From contig NZ_WBZC01000025.1 in the NCBI RefSeq assembly GCF_009017275.1, positions 1 to 64,000 on the forward strand: a stretch of DNA of 64,000 nucleotides. Reading direction: 5' to 3'. Of this stretch, positions 16,918 to 27,855 are shown piece after piece (within the stretch, counting starts at the first letter, position 1; each line of letters starts with the position of its first letter). Below the pieces are notes generated by a model. The model was not told the DNA's origin and did no database searches. It saw only the letters and a list, made by a program, of their open reading frames with translations. The DNA comes from Alkaliphilus pronyensis (lineage in GTDB: Bacteria; Bacillota; Clostridia; Peptostreptococcales; Natronincolaceae). The position numbers were made by a program, and so were the translations under genes.

Positions 16918-16957
16918 TATCTTTGTTGGTCTTTACCTTCTTTATTAAATACTGCTG

Positions 16958-16966
16958 TGATATAAT
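16958..16966 (+). promoter_or_regulatory. Extended -10 promoter of the DMT transporter gene
   Basis: TG-a-TATAAT (16958-16966) lies 42 bases before the start codon. The -35 is poor (ttcttt), which suits an extended -10 promoter. Confidence 0.5.
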
Positions 16967-17008
16967 AGCTATAGTTAAGTTATCTTTTTTATTAAAGGGG
17001 GCATTATA

Positions 17009-17899
17009 ATGACTAAGCAGTTAAAGGCAGATTTAGCTTTGCTTGGGGTAACAGTTGTTTGGGGATCATCCTTCGTATTAACTAAAGGTGCATTGGATTA
17101 TCTTCCAACCTTTAATTTTTTAGCCATTCGATTTATAATAGCTGCATTTTTATCTTCTATTATTTTTTATAAAAATATGCTTTCGATTAAGGCTGAAACT
17201 TTAAAATATGGGGTTCTTATAGGAGTTGTTCTCTTTGCCGCTTATGCCCTTCAAACTGTAGGGCTAAACTATACATCTGCTTCAAAATCAGGCTTTATAA
17301 CAGGCTTCTCAGTTGTAATTGTGCCTGTGCTTTCAGCACTATTACTTAAGCGACCTCCCCATAAGGAGGCTATTGTAGGTGTAATTCTTGCCATTATTGG
17401 TTTAGGATTTTTAACCATAGACTCCACCTTGCTATTAAACAAAGGAGATTTTTACACCCTTATTGCTGCTATAATGTTTGCTTTACATATTATCACAGTT
17501 GGTAAATACACTGTAATGGTTGATTCCATTGCTATGGCAATTATTCAAATTGCAGTGGTTGGTGTGCTAAGTCTATTTGTAACCCTTTCCGTTGAAAATC
17601 CCATAATACCAAAGGGCTTTGATATATGGTCATCTATATTAATATTGTCGATGTTAGCAACATCAGGAGCCTTCATTATACAAAATGCTATGCAAAAGTT
17701 CACCTCACCAACCCATACTGCTCTTATTTATACAGGTGAACCGGTTTTTTCAGCAATGTTTGCCTACCTATTGTTGGGAGAAAGATTAACTGGGCAGGGG
17801 ATATTTGGTAGTATATTAATTCTTGCTGGTATGTTAATATCAGAGCTGGATTGGAAAAGATTTTTTGCTGTTAATAAAGAAAAAAGTAAAACAGTCTAA
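17009..17899 (+). CDS. EamA/DMT-family transporter
   Basis: The 296-residue protein has ten hydrophobic helices in two repeated halves, the drug/metabolite transporter fold. 'VWGSSFVLTKGALDYLP' near the N-terminus and 'EPVFSAMFAYLLLGERLTGQ' near the C-terminus are typical EamA motifs. These proteins usually export amino acids or other metabolites; the substrate here is unknown. A strong ribosome-binding site (aaaggggg) precedes the ATG. The gene stands alone and ends 26 bases before copy 2 of the dispersed hairpin element. Confidence 0.9.
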   Translation: MTKQLKADLALLGVTVVWGSSFVLTKGALDYLPTFNFLAIRFIIAAFLSSIIFYKNMLSIKAETLKYGVLIGVVLFAAYALQTVGLNYTSASKSGFITGFSVVIVPVLSALLLKRPPHKEAIVGVILAIIGLGFLTIDSTLLLNKGDFYTLIAAIMFALHIITVGKYTVMVDSIAMAIIQIAVVGVLSLFVTLSVENPIIPKGFDIWSSILILSMLATSGAFIIQNAMQKFTSPTHTALIYTGEPVFSAMFAYLLLGERLTGQGIFGSILILAGMLISELDWKRFFAVNKEKSKTV

Positions 17900-17924
17900 A
17901 AAGACAAAGTCTTTAAAACGGTAG

Positions 17925-18090
17925 ACTGATCAAAAAGTCTTAGTTTCGAGACACAAAGGATCCTAGCGATTGCAGCGTATACTTGAGAAAAATCAAAACT
18001 CTAATCTCTAGCCCCTTACATCCTGCCTCTAAGCTTTGTAAAGGTGCTAGGATTTTGAAGCAACAAAGAAAATAGGGCTTTTTCATCGGT
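17925..18090. repeat. Dispersed hairpin element, copy 2 (166 bp)
   Basis: It matches copy 1 along its length but lacks 37 bp of the internal hairpin. The missing segment is bounded in copy 1 by two cttgaga direct repeats. The outer arms are tagactgat and atcggtttg, which pair with G-T wobbles. It lies between a plus-strand transporter gene and minus-strand engB. Confidence 0.85.
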
Positions 18091-18110
18091 TTGAAAGCTT
18101 CAAGGTATTG

Positions 18111-18734
18111 TTACCTTGAAGCTTCTTCAATAGTTATAGGTAATTCTTTTTGTATAAAAAAATTAGTTAATGCACCCCATAGTTGATCTATTCCTTCTTT
18201 TTTTAAGGATGAAATTGGTAGTATTATATCCTCTGGAGCCATCTTTAGCTTCTCTCTTATTACTTTAAATTGCTTATGGGTTTGTGACCTTGAAATTTTA
18301 TCGGACTTTGTAGCTACTACTATTCGTCCAAAGCCATAGTGTTTAATCCAATCATACATAAGCTGATCATCCTTAGTTGGCTGGTGTCTTATATCAACTA
18401 ATAGTATAACCTCATGAAGATTACTTCTTGTTGATAGGTAGGTTTCAATTATTTTTCCCCATGATGCCCTCTCATCTTTAGAAACCTTAGCATACCCATA
18501 GCCAGGTAAATCAACTAAGTAAAACTCTTCATTTATCAAATAAAAGTTAATAGTTCTGGTTTTACCTGGGCTTGAGCTTATTCGAGCAAGCTTCTTTCTA
18601 CACAATAATGTATTAATTGTTGATGACTTTCCAACGTTAGAGCGTCCCACAAATGCAATTTCAGGCAATATACCCTCTGGATACTGTTTTGGACTAACAG
18701 CACTCATAACAATTTCTGAGGTTTTAATTTTCAT
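18111..18734 (-). CDS. engB: Ribosome-biogenesis GTPase EngB/YsxC
   Basis: This 207-residue GTPase acts in assembly of the large ribosomal subunit. The G motifs are complete: G1 GRSNVGKSS (about residue 30), G3 DLPGYG, G4 TKSDK and G5 'SSLKKEG'. Its start lies within the last codons of lon (11-base overlap), with aaggggag as ribosome-binding site. The lon-engB pair is conserved in Bacillus and Clostridia, and co-transcription is very likely. Confidence 0.96.
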   Translation of the reverse strand: MKIKTSEIVMSAVSPKQYPEGILPEIAFVGRSNVGKSSTINTLLCRKKLARISSSPGKTRTINFYLINEEFYLVDLPGYGYAKVSKDERASWGKIIETYLSTRSNLHEVILLVDIRHQPTKDDQLMYDWIKHYGFGRIVVATKSDKISRSQTHKQFKVIREKLKMAPEDIILPISSLKKEGIDQLWGALTNFFIQKELPITIEEASR

Positions 18735-21087
18735 TTTTATCTCCCCTTATTATAGCATGCTCCAATACTTCATCCATGTGCTCCACTAAAACAAATTCCA
18801 TTTTTCTTTTTATGCTATCTGGAATATCATCTAAATCCTTTTGGTTTCCTATAGGTAATATTACTTTATTTATGCCAGCTCTTCTTGCCGCCAGCACCTT
18901 TTCCTTTACTCCACCAATCGGTAAAACTCTACCCCTTAATGTTATTTCTCCCGTCATAGCTATATCCTTGTAAACTGCTACATTCAATAGAGCAGAAATT
19001 ACAGCAGTTGCCATAGATATTCCCGCTGAAGGACCATCCTTAGGTGTTGCCCCTTCAGGTATATGAATATGTATATCAAGCTTGTTGTGAAAGTCTTTAT
19101 CAATTTTAAACCTATCTGCTCTTGAACGAATATAGCTTATTCCTGCTTTAGCAGATTCCTTCATTACATCTCCTAGCTGGCCTGTTAAAACCAGCTTTCC
19201 AGTACCCTCCATTGGTGTAACCTCAATTGATAAGGTATCTCCTCCTACTGGAGTCCATGCTAATCCTCTTACAACACCAACCTCATCTTTTTGATTTGCT
19301 AGCTCATATCTAAAAACTGGATTTCCTAGGTATCTTCTTAGGCTTTGAGGATTAACCCTTACTAGCTTTACTTTTTCCTCAATAATCCTTTTGGCTGTTT
19401 TTCTACAAACATTAGCAATTTGTCTTTCAAGATTTCTTACGCCTGATTCACGTGTATAATAGTTTATTATATCTCTTACTGCCTTCTCGGATATTTGCAG
19501 CTGTGATTTTTTTAATCCATGCTCCTTTATTTGCTTAGGAAGCAAGTATTTCTGAGCAATATTTAGCTTCTCCTCTTCTGTATAACCAGGAATTCTTAGA
19601 ACCTCCATTCTATCTAACAATGGACGTGGAATTGTCTCTAATGAATTGGCTGTTGTCACAAACATCACTTTAGATAGGCTAAAGGGTATTTCTAAGTAGT
19701 GATCAGTAAAGCTATTGTTTTGCTCAGGATCCAGTACCTCCAATAGGGCGGCTGCTGGATCGCCCCTAAAGTCGCTGGCCAGCTTATCAATCTCGTCCAA
19801 GAGGAAAACAGGATTATTACTTCCTACTTGCCTCATGGCAGAGATGATTCTACCTGGAATAGCACCAACATAGGTTCTACGATGTCCTCGTATTTCTGCT
19901 TCATCTCTAACCCCACCTAAAGACATTCTAACGAATTTTCTATTAAGTGCCCGGGCAATTGATTTTGCTATTGAGGTTTTACCTACCCCTGGTGGACCAA
20001 CTAAGCAAAGGATTGGACCCTTCATGGATTTAGCCAACTGTCTTATGGCTAAATATTCTAATATTCTATCCTTAACCTTTTCTAGCCCATAATGATCTTC
20101 GTCTAGTATTCTTGCCGATTCCTTAAGATTTAGCTTGTCTTTGGTTTCCTTATTCCACGGTAAATGCAATATCCAGTCTACATAGTTCCTAATAACTCCT
20201 GTCTCAGCTGATGCTGGAGATAGCCTTGACAAACGATCTATTTCTCTTTCTATCTTTTCAGTTATTTCCTTTGGCAGTTTTAATTTTTTAAGTTTCTGTC
20301 TAAACTCATCAACTTCCTCAACAACAGCTTCATCTTCCCCTAGTTCCTTTTGAATTGCCTTAAGCTGCTCCCTTAAATAATACTCCTTCTGTACCTTATT
20401 TATTTGCTTTTTTACTCTATTGTTTATCTTCTGCTCTATTTCCAAAATCTCTATTTCTTCCAGCAATATTTTATAAAGGGTTTCTAGCCTAGATTTAGGC
20501 TCAAATGCTTCTAATATTTCTTGCTTTTGTGTTTGCTTAAGTGCAATATTAGCAGCTATGGTGTCTGCTAATCTACCTGGTATATCTATTTCAGATACAG
20601 TTAATAGTATTTCTGGCGATATCTTATTGCTTACTTCTATGTATTGTTCAAAGGCTTCAAGAACACTTCTCATTAAGGCTTCAATGCTTTTATCTGTAAT
20701 AACCTCTTTAGTGTGATGCTCCTCCTCAATATCTACCATGAAGTATGGTTCTTCCTGAGTGACCTCCTTAATCCTTCCTCTTGTTATTCCTTCAACCAAT
20801 ACTCTTATAGTATCACCTGGCAGCTTTAACATCTGTTTTATTTTAGAAACCGTTCCAACTTGATAAAAATCCTTTGGGGTAGGTAGGTTTACTTCTACTT
20901 CCTTTTGTGAAGCTAAAAATACCATTTGATCATTTACCATAGCCTCTTCAAGGGCATTGATTGAGCGTTCCCTTCCAACATCAAAGTGTAGTACCATATA
21001 GGGAAAAACAGTTAATCCCCTTAGAGGTATTAATGGTAAACTACGCTTAAGCATTATGGTGTCTCTATTCTCTTCTTTACGCTCCAT
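18724..21087 (-). CDS. lon: ATP-dependent protease Lon (LonA type)
   Basis: The 787-residue soluble protease degrades misfolded and regulatory proteins. The N-terminal substrate-binding domain covers about residues 1-205 ('[19 protein letters not shown]') and is followed by a coiled linker. The AAA+ module has Walker [10 protein letters not shown] (about 357) and Walker [10 protein letters not shown]. The protease domain has the catalytic Ser in DGPSAGIS and the Lys in '[10 protein letters not shown]'. The length is standard. A consensus promoter is found about 80 bases upstream of the ATG. Confidence 0.97.
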   Translation of the reverse strand: MERKEENRDTIMLKRSLPLIPLRGLTVFPYMVLHFDVGRERSINALEEAMVNDQMVFLASQKEVEVNLPTPKDFYQVGTVSKIKQMLKLPGDTIRVLVEGITRGRIKEVTQEEPYFMVDIEEEHHTKEVITDKSIEALMRSVLEAFEQYIEVSNKISPEILLTVSEIDIPGRLADTIAANIALKQTQKQEILEAFEPKSRLETLYKILLEEIEILEIEQKINNRVKKQINKVQKEYYLREQLKAIQKELGEDEAVVEEVDEFRQKLKKLKLPKEITEKIEREIDRLSRLSPASAETGVIRNYVDWILHLPWNKETKDKLNLKESARILDEDHYGLEKVKDRILEYLAIRQLAKSMKGPILCLVGPPGVGKTSIAKSIARALNRKFVRMSLGGVRDEAEIRGHRRTYVGAIPGRIISAMRQVGSNNPVFLLDEIDKLASDFRGDPAAALLEVLDPEQNNSFTDHYLEIPFSLSKVMFVTTANSLETIPRPLLDRMEVLRIPGYTEEEKLNIAQKYLLPKQIKEHGLKKSQLQISEKAVRDIINYYTRESGVRNLERQIANVCRKTAKRIIEEKVKLVRVNPQSLRRYLGNPVFRYELANQKDEVGVVRGLAWTPVGGDTLSIEVTPMEGTGKLVLTGQLGDVMKESAKAGISYIRSRADRFKIDKDFHNKLDIHIHIPEGATPKDGPSAGISMATAVISALLNVAVYKDIAMTGEITLRGRVLPIGGVKEKVLAARRAGINKVILPIGNQKDLDDIPDSIKRKMEFVLVEHMDEVLEHAIIRGDKNEN

Positions 21088-21165
21088 AAAACCACTCCTT
21101 AATAGTATCTATTTAATATTCAATGTAGTTATATTTAAATATAAGTAATTAGACAATCGACTATA

Positions 21166-21194
21166 ATTATATACATTAATTTAACATTTTTCAA
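21166..21194 (-). promoter_or_regulatory. Promoter of lon-engB
   Basis: On the minus strand TTGAAA (21194-21189) and TATAAT (21171-21166) are 17 bp apart. The transcript should start near 21158. No clear CtsR or CIRCE operator was seen. Confidence 0.75.
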
Positions 21195-21250
21195 TATTTT
21201 ACCCTAATTTATATTAGTCTATCAATTAAAATTAGGTATTTATCTTAAAA

Positions 21251-21276
21251 AAGTAGCCGATAATCATCGACTACTT
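21251..21276 (-). terminator. Terminator of lonB
   Basis: The stem aagtagccga / tcgactactt has one G-T pair and lies directly after the lonB stop. It is followed on the minus strand by a run of T. Confidence 0.75.
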
Positions 21277-21278
21277 CT

Positions 21279-22964
21279 TTATTTCTTTATCTGATTACCT
21301 AGGGCTGCTACATAATTTAGGGCTTCAGTAGTTGTTACCTTTTTATCCTGTTTGTCTTTTAGCTTTAGTGCATTATCAATTACCTCTTCAATAGTGCTTA
21401 CAGCTATAACCTCAATTGGGTAGTCTTTAAAGCGTTCTTGATAGTTTTCAGCAGGTACAATTGCCCTTGAACATCCAGCCTTTATGGCTGCATCTAGCTT
21501 TGCTGCTACACCTCCAACAGCCTTAACCTTACCTCTAATTGATACTTCACCTGTCATTGCTAATTTGTGGTCTATGGGCTGCTTAGTAATTGCAGAATAT
21601 ATGGCAGTTACCATGGTTATACCTGCAGATGGTCCATCAATGGGTATTCCTCCTGGAAAATTAAGATGTATATCATAGTCTCTTGTATCTATACCTAAAA
21701 AGTTCTTTATTACAGTCAATACATTGTCAACCGAATCGGAGGCTGTGCTCCTTCTTTTCAAGGTTTTACCTGTAGTGTTGGTTTCTTCTGAGTCAACAAT
21801 TCCAGTTACTATAATTCTACCTTTGCCTTTTCTTGGTATTTTGATTGCAGAGGCCTCTATTTCTAAAAGCATTCCAATATTAGCACCGTATACACCTAAA
21901 CCATTTACATAGCCAACACTTGGTTGATTCTCGATTCTTTTTTCAGGTCTAGGATGATAATTTCCACTTTCAATAACCCATTCTACATCCTCAAGGGTAA
22001 TACTTTTCTTATTGTTCATTAGGGCTAAGCCACTACTTATTTGAATAATATTTACTGCTTCCCTACCATTTGTGGCATATTTTTTTATCTCTTCAACTGC
22101 CCTTTCATTAATAGTAAAGCCACTTTTTTCTGTAGCATTTTTAGCTATTTTTCCTACTTCCTCTTGGGACAATGGTTTAAAATATATTTCAACACACCTT
22201 GATCTTAGTGCTTGGGGTAACTCAGACGAGGATCTTGTTGTTGCTGCCACAAGCCTAAAGTCTGCCGGTAATCCCCTTTTAAATATTTCGTGAATATGTT
22301 CAGGTATATTTTTATCCTCTTCGCTATAATATGCACTTTCTAAAAAGACCTTTCTATCCTCCAATACCTTTAAAAGCTTATTCATTTGTACCCCATGCAG
22401 CTCTCCTATCTCATCAAGGAAAAGAATACCTCCATGGGCTTTAGTTACTGCACCAGGCTTAGGCTGTGGTATGCCAGCTTGTCCCATTGCTCCTGCTCCC
22501 TGGTAAATTGGGTCATGGACAGATCCCATTAATGGATCGGCAATACCTCTATCGTCAAATCTTAGTATAGTGGCATCCATTTCCATAAACTTAGATTCTT
22601 TATTGAAGGGTGATATATGACTATTTTTAGCTTCTTCTAATACAACCCGTGCAGCAGCAGTTTTTCCTACACCTGGTGGACCATAAATAATTACATGCTG
22701 GGGATTAGTACTGCATAATGCTGCCCTTAGAGCCTTTAATCCATCATTTTGTCCAATTATTTCAGAGAAGGATGTAGGTCTAGTGTACTCTGATAAGGGT
22801 ATTGTTAAAGAAAGCTGTCTCATTTTCCTTAGCTTATCTAATTCTTTCTTAGATTCCTTTTCTATTGCTACCTTACTTCCCTGCTGACCCTTTAAAAGGC
22901 TTAGGAAGTATAATCCAATTACTATAGCGAAAAAGAATTGTACAAGAAAAAAAATATCTGGCAA
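21279..22964 (-). CDS. lonB: Membrane-linked protease LonB
   Basis: The 561-residue protein matches the Bacillus/Clostridium LonB family. It has an N-terminal membrane segment (about residues 4-24) and no LonA-type N-domain. The AAA+ module has Walker [12 protein letters not shown] and 'FLDEIGELHGVQMNKLL'. The protease domain has Ser in DGPSAGIT and Lys in 'GGVAAKLDAA'. In Bacillus LonB is a sporulation protease. The start is TTG, set by an aaaggagg site seven bases upstream. It precedes lon on the same strand, but a terminator and a new promoter separate them. Confidence 0.93.
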   Translation of the reverse strand: MPDIFFLVQFFFAIVIGLYFLSLLKGQQGSKVAIEKESKKELDKLRKMRQLSLTIPLSEYTRPTSFSEIIGQNDGLKALRAALCSTNPQHVIIYGPPGVGKTAAARVVLEEAKNSHISPFNKESKFMEMDATILRFDDRGIADPLMGSVHDPIYQGAGAMGQAGIPQPKPGAVTKAHGGILFLDEIGELHGVQMNKLLKVLEDRKVFLESAYYSEEDKNIPEHIHEIFKRGLPADFRLVAATTRSSSELPQALRSRCVEIYFKPLSQEEVGKIAKNATEKSGFTINERAVEEIKKYATNGREAVNIIQISSGLALMNNKKSITLEDVEWVIESGNYHPRPEKRIENQPSVGYVNGLGVYGANIGMLLEIEASAIKIPRKGKGRIIVTGIVDSEETNTTGKTLKRRSTASDSVDNVLTVIKNFLGIDTRDYDIHLNFPGGIPIDGPSAGITMVTAIYSAITKQPIDHKLAMTGEVSIRGKVKAVGGVAAKLDAAIKAGCSRAIVPAENYQERFKDYPIEVIAVSTIEEVIDNALKLKDKQDKKVTTTEALNYVAALGNQIKK

Positions 22965-23150
22965 TATTTAACCTCCTTTCAATAAGGATGTATTAATAGT
23001 ATGTACTGACCAAATCATTTTATCCTGCTGAAAAAAACCTTCCTACATAAGCAACAATAGGAAAGCATTAATTATTAAATATATTTTTTAATAGTATGTT
23101 ATAATATTAGATATTGAAAAATTCTATATTATTAATCAGGAGTGAGCAAT

Positions 23151-23702
23151 TTGGATACATATTTAAAGCTCTTTTGGATTTTTTTTCGAGTTGGTGCCTT
23201 TACCTTTGGCGGTGGTTATGCCATGGTTCCTATAATTCAAAAAGAAATAGTGGAAAAAAAAGGCTTAATTTCTGAAACTGAGTTCCTTGATATCATAGCT
23301 GTAGCTCAGAGCCTACCAGGTGCCATTGCAGTTAATACCTCAGTATTTGTTGGCTATAAAACAGTAGGTGTTTTAGGTTCAGTATTTGCATTATTAGGAA
23401 CTGTTTTGCCATCATTATTTATTATTATTGTTTTAGCTATTTTCTATAATTACATAAAGGATATAAATTCAATACAGTTATTTTTTAAAGGTGTGAGACC
23501 TGCTATTGTAGCACTTATCTTTATGTCTGCAGTAAAGCTGGCAAAAGCAATAGATAAAACTAAGTTTAATTATTTTATAATCACAGCTGCCTTTTTAGCC
23601 ATTGCTGTATTAGATATACACCCTATTTTAGTGGTAATTGCATGTGCTTGTACTGGCTTGATATATACAGCTAGGGGGAAAAAAGAAAATGATGTATCTT
23701 GA
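23151..23702 (+). CDS. Chromate transporter family protein, first half
   Basis: The 183-residue protein is a single chromate-transport (CHR) domain with 'FRVGAFTFGGGYAMVPIIQ' near the start and 'AVAQSLPGAIAVNTSVFVG'. I chose the TTG at 23151 because aggag lies eight bases before it; a GTG at 23142 would overlap that site. Short CHR proteins work as pairs, and the second half follows with a 14-base overlap. Chromate or sulfate export is the family role, but many clostridial members are uncharacterised. Confidence 0.88.
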   Translation: MDTYLKLFWIFFRVGAFTFGGGYAMVPIIQKEIVEKKGLISETEFLDIIAVAQSLPGAIAVNTSVFVGYKTVGVLGSVFALLGTVLPSLFIIIVLAIFYNYIKDINSIQLFFKGVRPAIVALIFMSAVKLAKAIDKTKFNYFIITAAFLAIAVLDIHPILVVIACACTGLIYTARGKKENDVS

Positions 23703-24213
23703 GTTGTTTTTAACCTTCCTTAAAATTGGTGGTTTTAGCTTCGGTGGTGGATATGCCATGCTACCCCTAATAGAGGAGGAAATTGTATATATACACCAAT
23801 GGTTAAGTCAACAGGAGTTTATAGATATTATTGCTATATCACAAATGTCACCAGGGCCAATAGCAGTTAATGCCGCAACCTTTGTTGGATTTAAACATGT
23901 TGGTATATTAGGCTCTATAGTTGCAACCTTTGGTGTGGTTTTTACTTCCTTTATTTTAGTTACTACTCTTGCAAAGGTTATAATTAAACACTATAAATCA
24001 ACTGTTGTTACAGGCATTTTTACTGGTATACGTCCAGCTGTAATTGGTTTGATAGGAGCAGCCTGTGTTTCATTATTCAAGACATCCATTGTTGATTACA
24101 AAAGCCTATTAATAGGCTTTACTATGCTAATATTACTCAGTAAAACAAGGTTACATCCCATTAGCATAATAATGATTTCTGGAATTATGGGTGTAGTTGT
24201 TTTTTCAATATAA
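23689..24213 (+). CDS. Chromate transporter family protein, second half
   Basis: The 174-residue CHR-domain protein is a paralogue of its upstream neighbour, sharing 'GGFSFGGGYAMLPLIEEEI' and 'AISQMSPGPIAVNAATFVG'. It has about five membrane helices, probably in the opposite orientation to its partner, as is known for paired short CHR proteins. The ribosome-binding site (aggggg) lies inside the end of the first gene. Copy 3 of the hairpin element follows the stop. Confidence 0.88.
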   Translation: MMYLELFLTFLKIGGFSFGGGYAMLPLIEEEIVYIHQWLSQQEFIDIIAISQMSPGPIAVNAATFVGFKHVGILGSIVATFGVVFTSFILVTTLAKVIIKHYKSTVVTGIFTGIRPAVIGLIGAACVSLFKTSIVDYKSLLIGFTMLILLSKTRLHPISIIMISGIMGVVVFSI

Positions 24214-24227
24214 CTAACAAAAGGTAG

Positions 24228-24346
24228 ATTGATCAAAAAGTCTTAGTTTCGAGGCGCAAAAAATCCTAGCGATTGCAGCGTATACAATAATACGTAAAAG
24301 TGCTAGGATTTTGAAGCAACAAAGAAAATAGGGCTTTTTCATCAAT
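24228..24346. repeat. Dispersed hairpin element, copy 3 (119 bp, shortest form)
   Basis: It keeps the outer arms, which here pair as tagattgat / atcaatcta, and the inner aaaaatcctagc / gctaggatttt stem. The central module of copies 1 and 2 is replaced by about 20 bases. It lies between the plus-strand chromate transporter gene and minus-strand clpX. Confidence 0.85.
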
Positions 24347-24383
24347 CTAAAGGGTAGAAGCTTAGCTTCTACCCTATTATTAT

Positions 24384-25652
24384 TTATGATGCTGTTTCTT
24401 CAGACTTCTTCTTTGATGCTTTAGATTTTTTATTTATAATTGTTGGAGGTACGTTATCTGTTACTGTTCCCTCTGTTATAATTACCTTTTCAATGGTATT
24501 ATTAGATGGTATTTCATACATTATATCCATCATTAAGCCCTCCATTATTCCTCTAAGACCACGGGCTCCAGTTTTTCTTTCTATAGCTTTTTTAGCTATT
24601 AATCCTAGGGCCTCCTGTTGAAACTCAAGAAGCACACCATCAATTTCAAATAGTTTGTTGTACTGCTTTATTAAAGCATTCTTTGGCTCAGACAGAATTT
24701 GGATAAGTGCCGCTTCATCAAGCTGGTCTAGGGTTACTACTACTGGTAGCCTTCCAACAAATTCTGGAATTAAACCAAACTTTAATAAATCTTCTGGTTG
24801 AATTAGCTTTAAAAGACTTCCAATATCTTTAACCTGTTTACTTTTAATATCTGCACCAAATCCCATTGAAGTTTTACCAATACGTTTTTCTATTATCTTC
24901 TCTACTCCATCAAAGGCACCACCACAGATAAATAGAATATTTGTTGTATCTATCTGAATAAACTCTTGATGGGGATGCTTTCTACCCCCTTGTGGAGGTA
25001 CACTGGCAACTGTTCCCTCTAATATTTTTAAGAGGGCCTGCTGTACTCCTTCGCCACTGACATCTCTAGTTATAGATGGATTTTCTGATTTACGGGCAAT
25101 TTTATCAACCTCATCAATGTATATTATACCCTTCTCAGCCTTTTCTATATCATAATCAGCCGCTTGTATCAGCTTTAACAGAATGTTTTCAACATCTTCT
25201 CCTACGTAGCCTGCCTCTGTTAATGAAGTTGCATCAGCAATGGCAAAGGGAACATTTAATATTTTCGCCAATGTTTGAGCAAGTAATGTTTTTCCAGAGC
25301 CAGTTGGTCCAATCATAACTATATTGCTCTTTTGAAGCTCAACATCATCAGCCTTTATATCTGCATTAATTCTTTTGTAGTGATTATATACTGCTACAGC
25401 TAGTGCCTTTTTTGCTTCCTCTTGTCCTATCACATATTGATTAAGAATATCCCTTATCTCTTTAGGCTTTGGCAAATTCATTAAGTCAATATCTATATTC
25501 TCATCAAACTCCTCTTGAATAATTTCTTGACACAGCTCAATACACTCATCACATATATAAACATTTGGACCTGCAATTAGTCTTCTTACTTGATCTTGGG
25601 ATTTACCGCAGAAGGAACATTTTAATTGCTTTTTATCCTCAAATCTTGACAT
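24384..25652 (-). CDS. clpX: ATP-dependent Clp protease ATP-binding subunit ClpX
   Basis: The 422-residue AAA+ unfoldase feeds tagged proteins to ClpP. An N-terminal zinc domain has CSFCGK and CDECIELC. Walker A is GPTGSGKT (about residue 118), and Walker B is [10 protein letters not shown]. The 'GFGADIKSK' and '[11 protein letters not shown]' segments are present as in other ClpX proteins, and an 'IGF'-type ClpP-docking loop is expected just before the former ([10 protein letters not shown]). It lies 24 bases after clpP in the tig-clpP-clpX operon. Confidence 0.97.
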   Translation of the reverse strand: MSRFEDKKQLKCSFCGKSQDQVRRLIAGPNVYICDECIELCQEIIQEEFDENIDIDLMNLPKPKEIRDILNQYVIGQEEAKKALAVAVYNHYKRINADIKADDVELQKSNIVMIGPTGSGKTLLAQTLAKILNVPFAIADATSLTEAGYVGEDVENILLKLIQAADYDIEKAEKGIIYIDEVDKIARKSENPSITRDVSGEGVQQALLKILEGTVASVPPQGGRKHPHQEFIQIDTTNILFICGGAFDGVEKIIEKRIGKTSMGFGADIKSKQVKDIGSLLKLIQPEDLLKFGLIPEFVGRLPVVVTLDQLDEAALIQILSEPKNALIKQYNKLFEIDGVLLEFQQEALGLIAKKAIERKTGARGLRGIMEGLMMDIMYEIPSNNTIEKVIITEGTVTDNVPPTIINKKSKASKKKSEETAS

Positions 25653-25676
25653 TTCTACACCTCTTTCGATACACTG

Positions 25677-26261
25677 TTATTTCCTTAAGACCATCACTTC
25701 GTCAATTATACCATATTCCTTTGCTTCCCCGGGCTCCATAAAGAAGTCCCTATCTGTATCCCTTTGTATTCTCTCTAGTGGCTGACCTGTTCTTTCAGAC
25801 AATATTTTATTTATATTTTCTCTCATTTTTAGTAATCTTTCAGTCTGAATTCTAATGTCTTCTGCCTGACCACGAGTTCCACCTAATGGTTGATGTATCA
25901 TAATTTCAGCATTTGGTAAAGCAAATCTCTTGCCTTTTTTTCCTGCTGCCAATAGAAACGCTCCCATACTGGCTGCCATACCTATACATATTGTTGATAC
26001 ATCAGGCTTAACATAATTCATAGTATCATATATTGCCATACCTGCAGTTATTGATCCACCTGGGCTATTAATATAAATTTGAATATCCTTATCTGGATCA
26101 TCTGCTTCAAGGAACAGTAATTGAGCAACAACTAAGCTAGCTGTAACATCATTTACCTCATCACCAAGAAAAATAATTCTTTCCTTTAATAACCTTGAAT
26201 AAATATCGTAGGATCTTTCACCACGATTTGTTTGTTCAACAACAACTGGAACTAATGCCAT
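25677..26261 (-). CDS. clpP: ATP-dependent Clp protease proteolytic subunit ClpP
   Basis: The 194-residue serine protease forms the barrel of the Clp complex. The catalytic triad is visible: Ser in GMAASMGAF, His in 'MIHQPLGG' and Asp in 'RDTDRDFFM'. I placed the start at the ATG at 26261 ([10 protein letters not shown]), which has ggaggag at the right distance. A longer frame to 26315 would add 18 residues not found in ClpP. It follows tig by 28 bases. Confidence 0.97.
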   Translation of the reverse strand: MALVPVVVEQTNRGERSYDIYSRLLKERIIFLGDEVNDVTASLVVAQLLFLEADDPDKDIQIYINSPGGSITAGMAIYDTMNYVKPDVSTICIGMAASMGAFLLAAGKKGKRFALPNAEIMIHQPLGGTRGQAEDIRIQTERLLKMRENINKILSERTGQPLERIQRDTDRDFFMEPGEAKEYGIIDEVMVLRK

Positions 26262-26289
26262 ACTTATCTCCTCCCAATCTTTAAATAAT

Positions 26290-27576
26290 TTAAGATATCT
26301 TGGCATTCTCAACAAGTAAGTCGATGGTTTTTTTAATTATAATATTCTCTTTAAAATAATTTAGGTCTTCTTCTCGTAGGGTTGATTTAAACTTATCTAG
26401 TTCTTGATTATATTGCTTTGCAATCTTCTCAAGCTCACCCTGTAGCTCTTCCTCTGTTGCATCGATTTTCTCAACCTCTGCAATCTTTTCTAGTACAAGT
26501 TGAGATTTTAATCTATTAATTGCATCATCCCTCATTTGATTCCTTATATCTTCCTCTTTAGTACCTGACATCTGATAGTAATACTCTAAATTTAACCCTT
26601 GATAGCTCAACTGATACTCAAAATCCTTTAGCATGGAATCTATTTGTCTTTCTACAAGAACATCTGGTAAACTAATTTCTACTTTACTAACAACATTTTC
26701 TACTACAGAGTTTCTTAGTTCCTTTTCAGCTTTATTGTTTGCTTGTTCTTCAAGCTTATTCTTAATATCTACCCTTAATTCCTCCAATGTATCAAATTCC
26801 GATACATCTTTTGCAAATTCATCATCTATAACTGGAAGCTCTTTTTCTTTAATTTCATGGATGGTTACATTAAAGGTTGCAGCTTTACCTGCTAGATTTT
26901 CAGCCTTATATTCTTCTGGAAAAGTAACTTTTACTTCAACCTCTTCTCCTATGTTCTTACCCACTAACTGCTCTTCGAAGCCAGGTATAAATTGTCCTGA
27001 GCCTATTGTTAATGATTGCTTTTCAGCACTTCCACCTTCAAAGGCTTCACCATCAACAAAGCCTTTGTAGTCAATGATAACTAAATCATCTACCTTTACA
27101 GGTCTATCATTTACTTCTATCATTCTTGCATTTTTATCTTGCATTGACTTTAGTTGATTTTCTATGTCCTCTTCTTGTACATTATACTCTTTTTTCTCGA
27201 CTTCTATACCTTTGTAGTTATCTACTATAAATTCAGGCATTACTTCAACAATTGCTGTAAATACAACATCTTCACCCTTGTTTATTTCTTCTATATCAAT
27301 TTCTGGTCTATCTATAGGGTCTATTTTTAACTCTTGTAGTGCTTCTTCATAGGCATCTGGAAAACACTGATTTATTGCTTCTTCATAAAACACTCCAACA
27401 CCATAATGGGTTTCAATAATTTTTCTTGGTGCTTTTCCTTTTCTAAAGCCTGGAATATTAAATCTTGACTTCATCTTATTATATGCTTTATTAATTGATT
27501 TTTCGAATTCCTCTGCCTCCACAACTAGTTTTAAGGTAATTTTATTTTCTTCCTGTTTTATTATTTCTGAATTCAT
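26290..27576 (-). CDS. tig: Trigger factor
   Basis: The 428-residue chaperone and peptidyl-prolyl isomerase binds the ribosome near the exit tunnel. The ribosome-binding signature '[13 protein letters not shown]' is at about residues 43-55. The FKBP-type domain covers about 150-235 ('[20 protein letters not shown]'), and the C-terminal helical arms complete the usual length. The ATG at 27576 has gaggagg upstream; a start at 27606 would add ten residues absent from the family. It is the first gene of the tig-clpP-clpX operon. Confidence 0.96.
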   Translation of the reverse strand: MNSEIIKQEENKITLKLVVEAEEFEKSINKAYNKMKSRFNIPGFRKGKAPRKIIETHYGVGVFYEEAINQCFPDAYEEALQELKIDPIDRPEIDIEEINKGEDVVFTAIVEVMPEFIVDNYKGIEVEKKEYNVQEEDIENQLKSMQDKNARMIEVNDRPVKVDDLVIIDYKGFVDGEAFEGGSAEKQSLTIGSGQFIPGFEEQLVGKNIGEEVEVKVTFPEEYKAENLAGKAATFNVTIHEIKEKELPVIDDEFAKDVSEFDTLEELRVDIKNKLEEQANNKAEKELRNSVVENVVSKVEISLPDVLVERQIDSMLKDFEYQLSYQGLNLEYYYQMSGTKEEDIRNQMRDDAINRLKSQLVLEKIAEVEKIDATEEELQGELEKIAKQYNQELDKFKSTLREEDLNYFKENIIIKKTIDLLVENAKIS

Positions 27577-27737
27577 TAATGCTCCTCCTCTATTTAATTT
27601 TACCATTTTTTAGTATAATGGGTAAAACTTTTAAAACTCATTATGTATCAAGTGCTCCTTAAAAGGATTAACAACTTGATTGTTTTTAAACCCCCATATC
27701 ATTGAAATTATAAGCATAACTTCTTAGATATTAAAAA

Positions 27738-27757
27738 ACATCCATATAATTGGATGT
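27738..27757 (-). terminator. Terminator of the antiporter operon
   Basis: A 7-bp stem (acatcca / tggatgt) is followed by six T on the minus strand, about 100 bases beyond the trigger-factor side of the gap. Its orientation would also suit transcripts that read toward it from the right. Confidence 0.4.
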
Positions 27758-27855
27758 CTTAAAGTATTACATTTATCATATCATATTAATACTACCGAAT
27801 TTAAGTATTATTGTCAACAGATAGCTATTCTTTAGCATCAATTTTTTTGGTTTTT

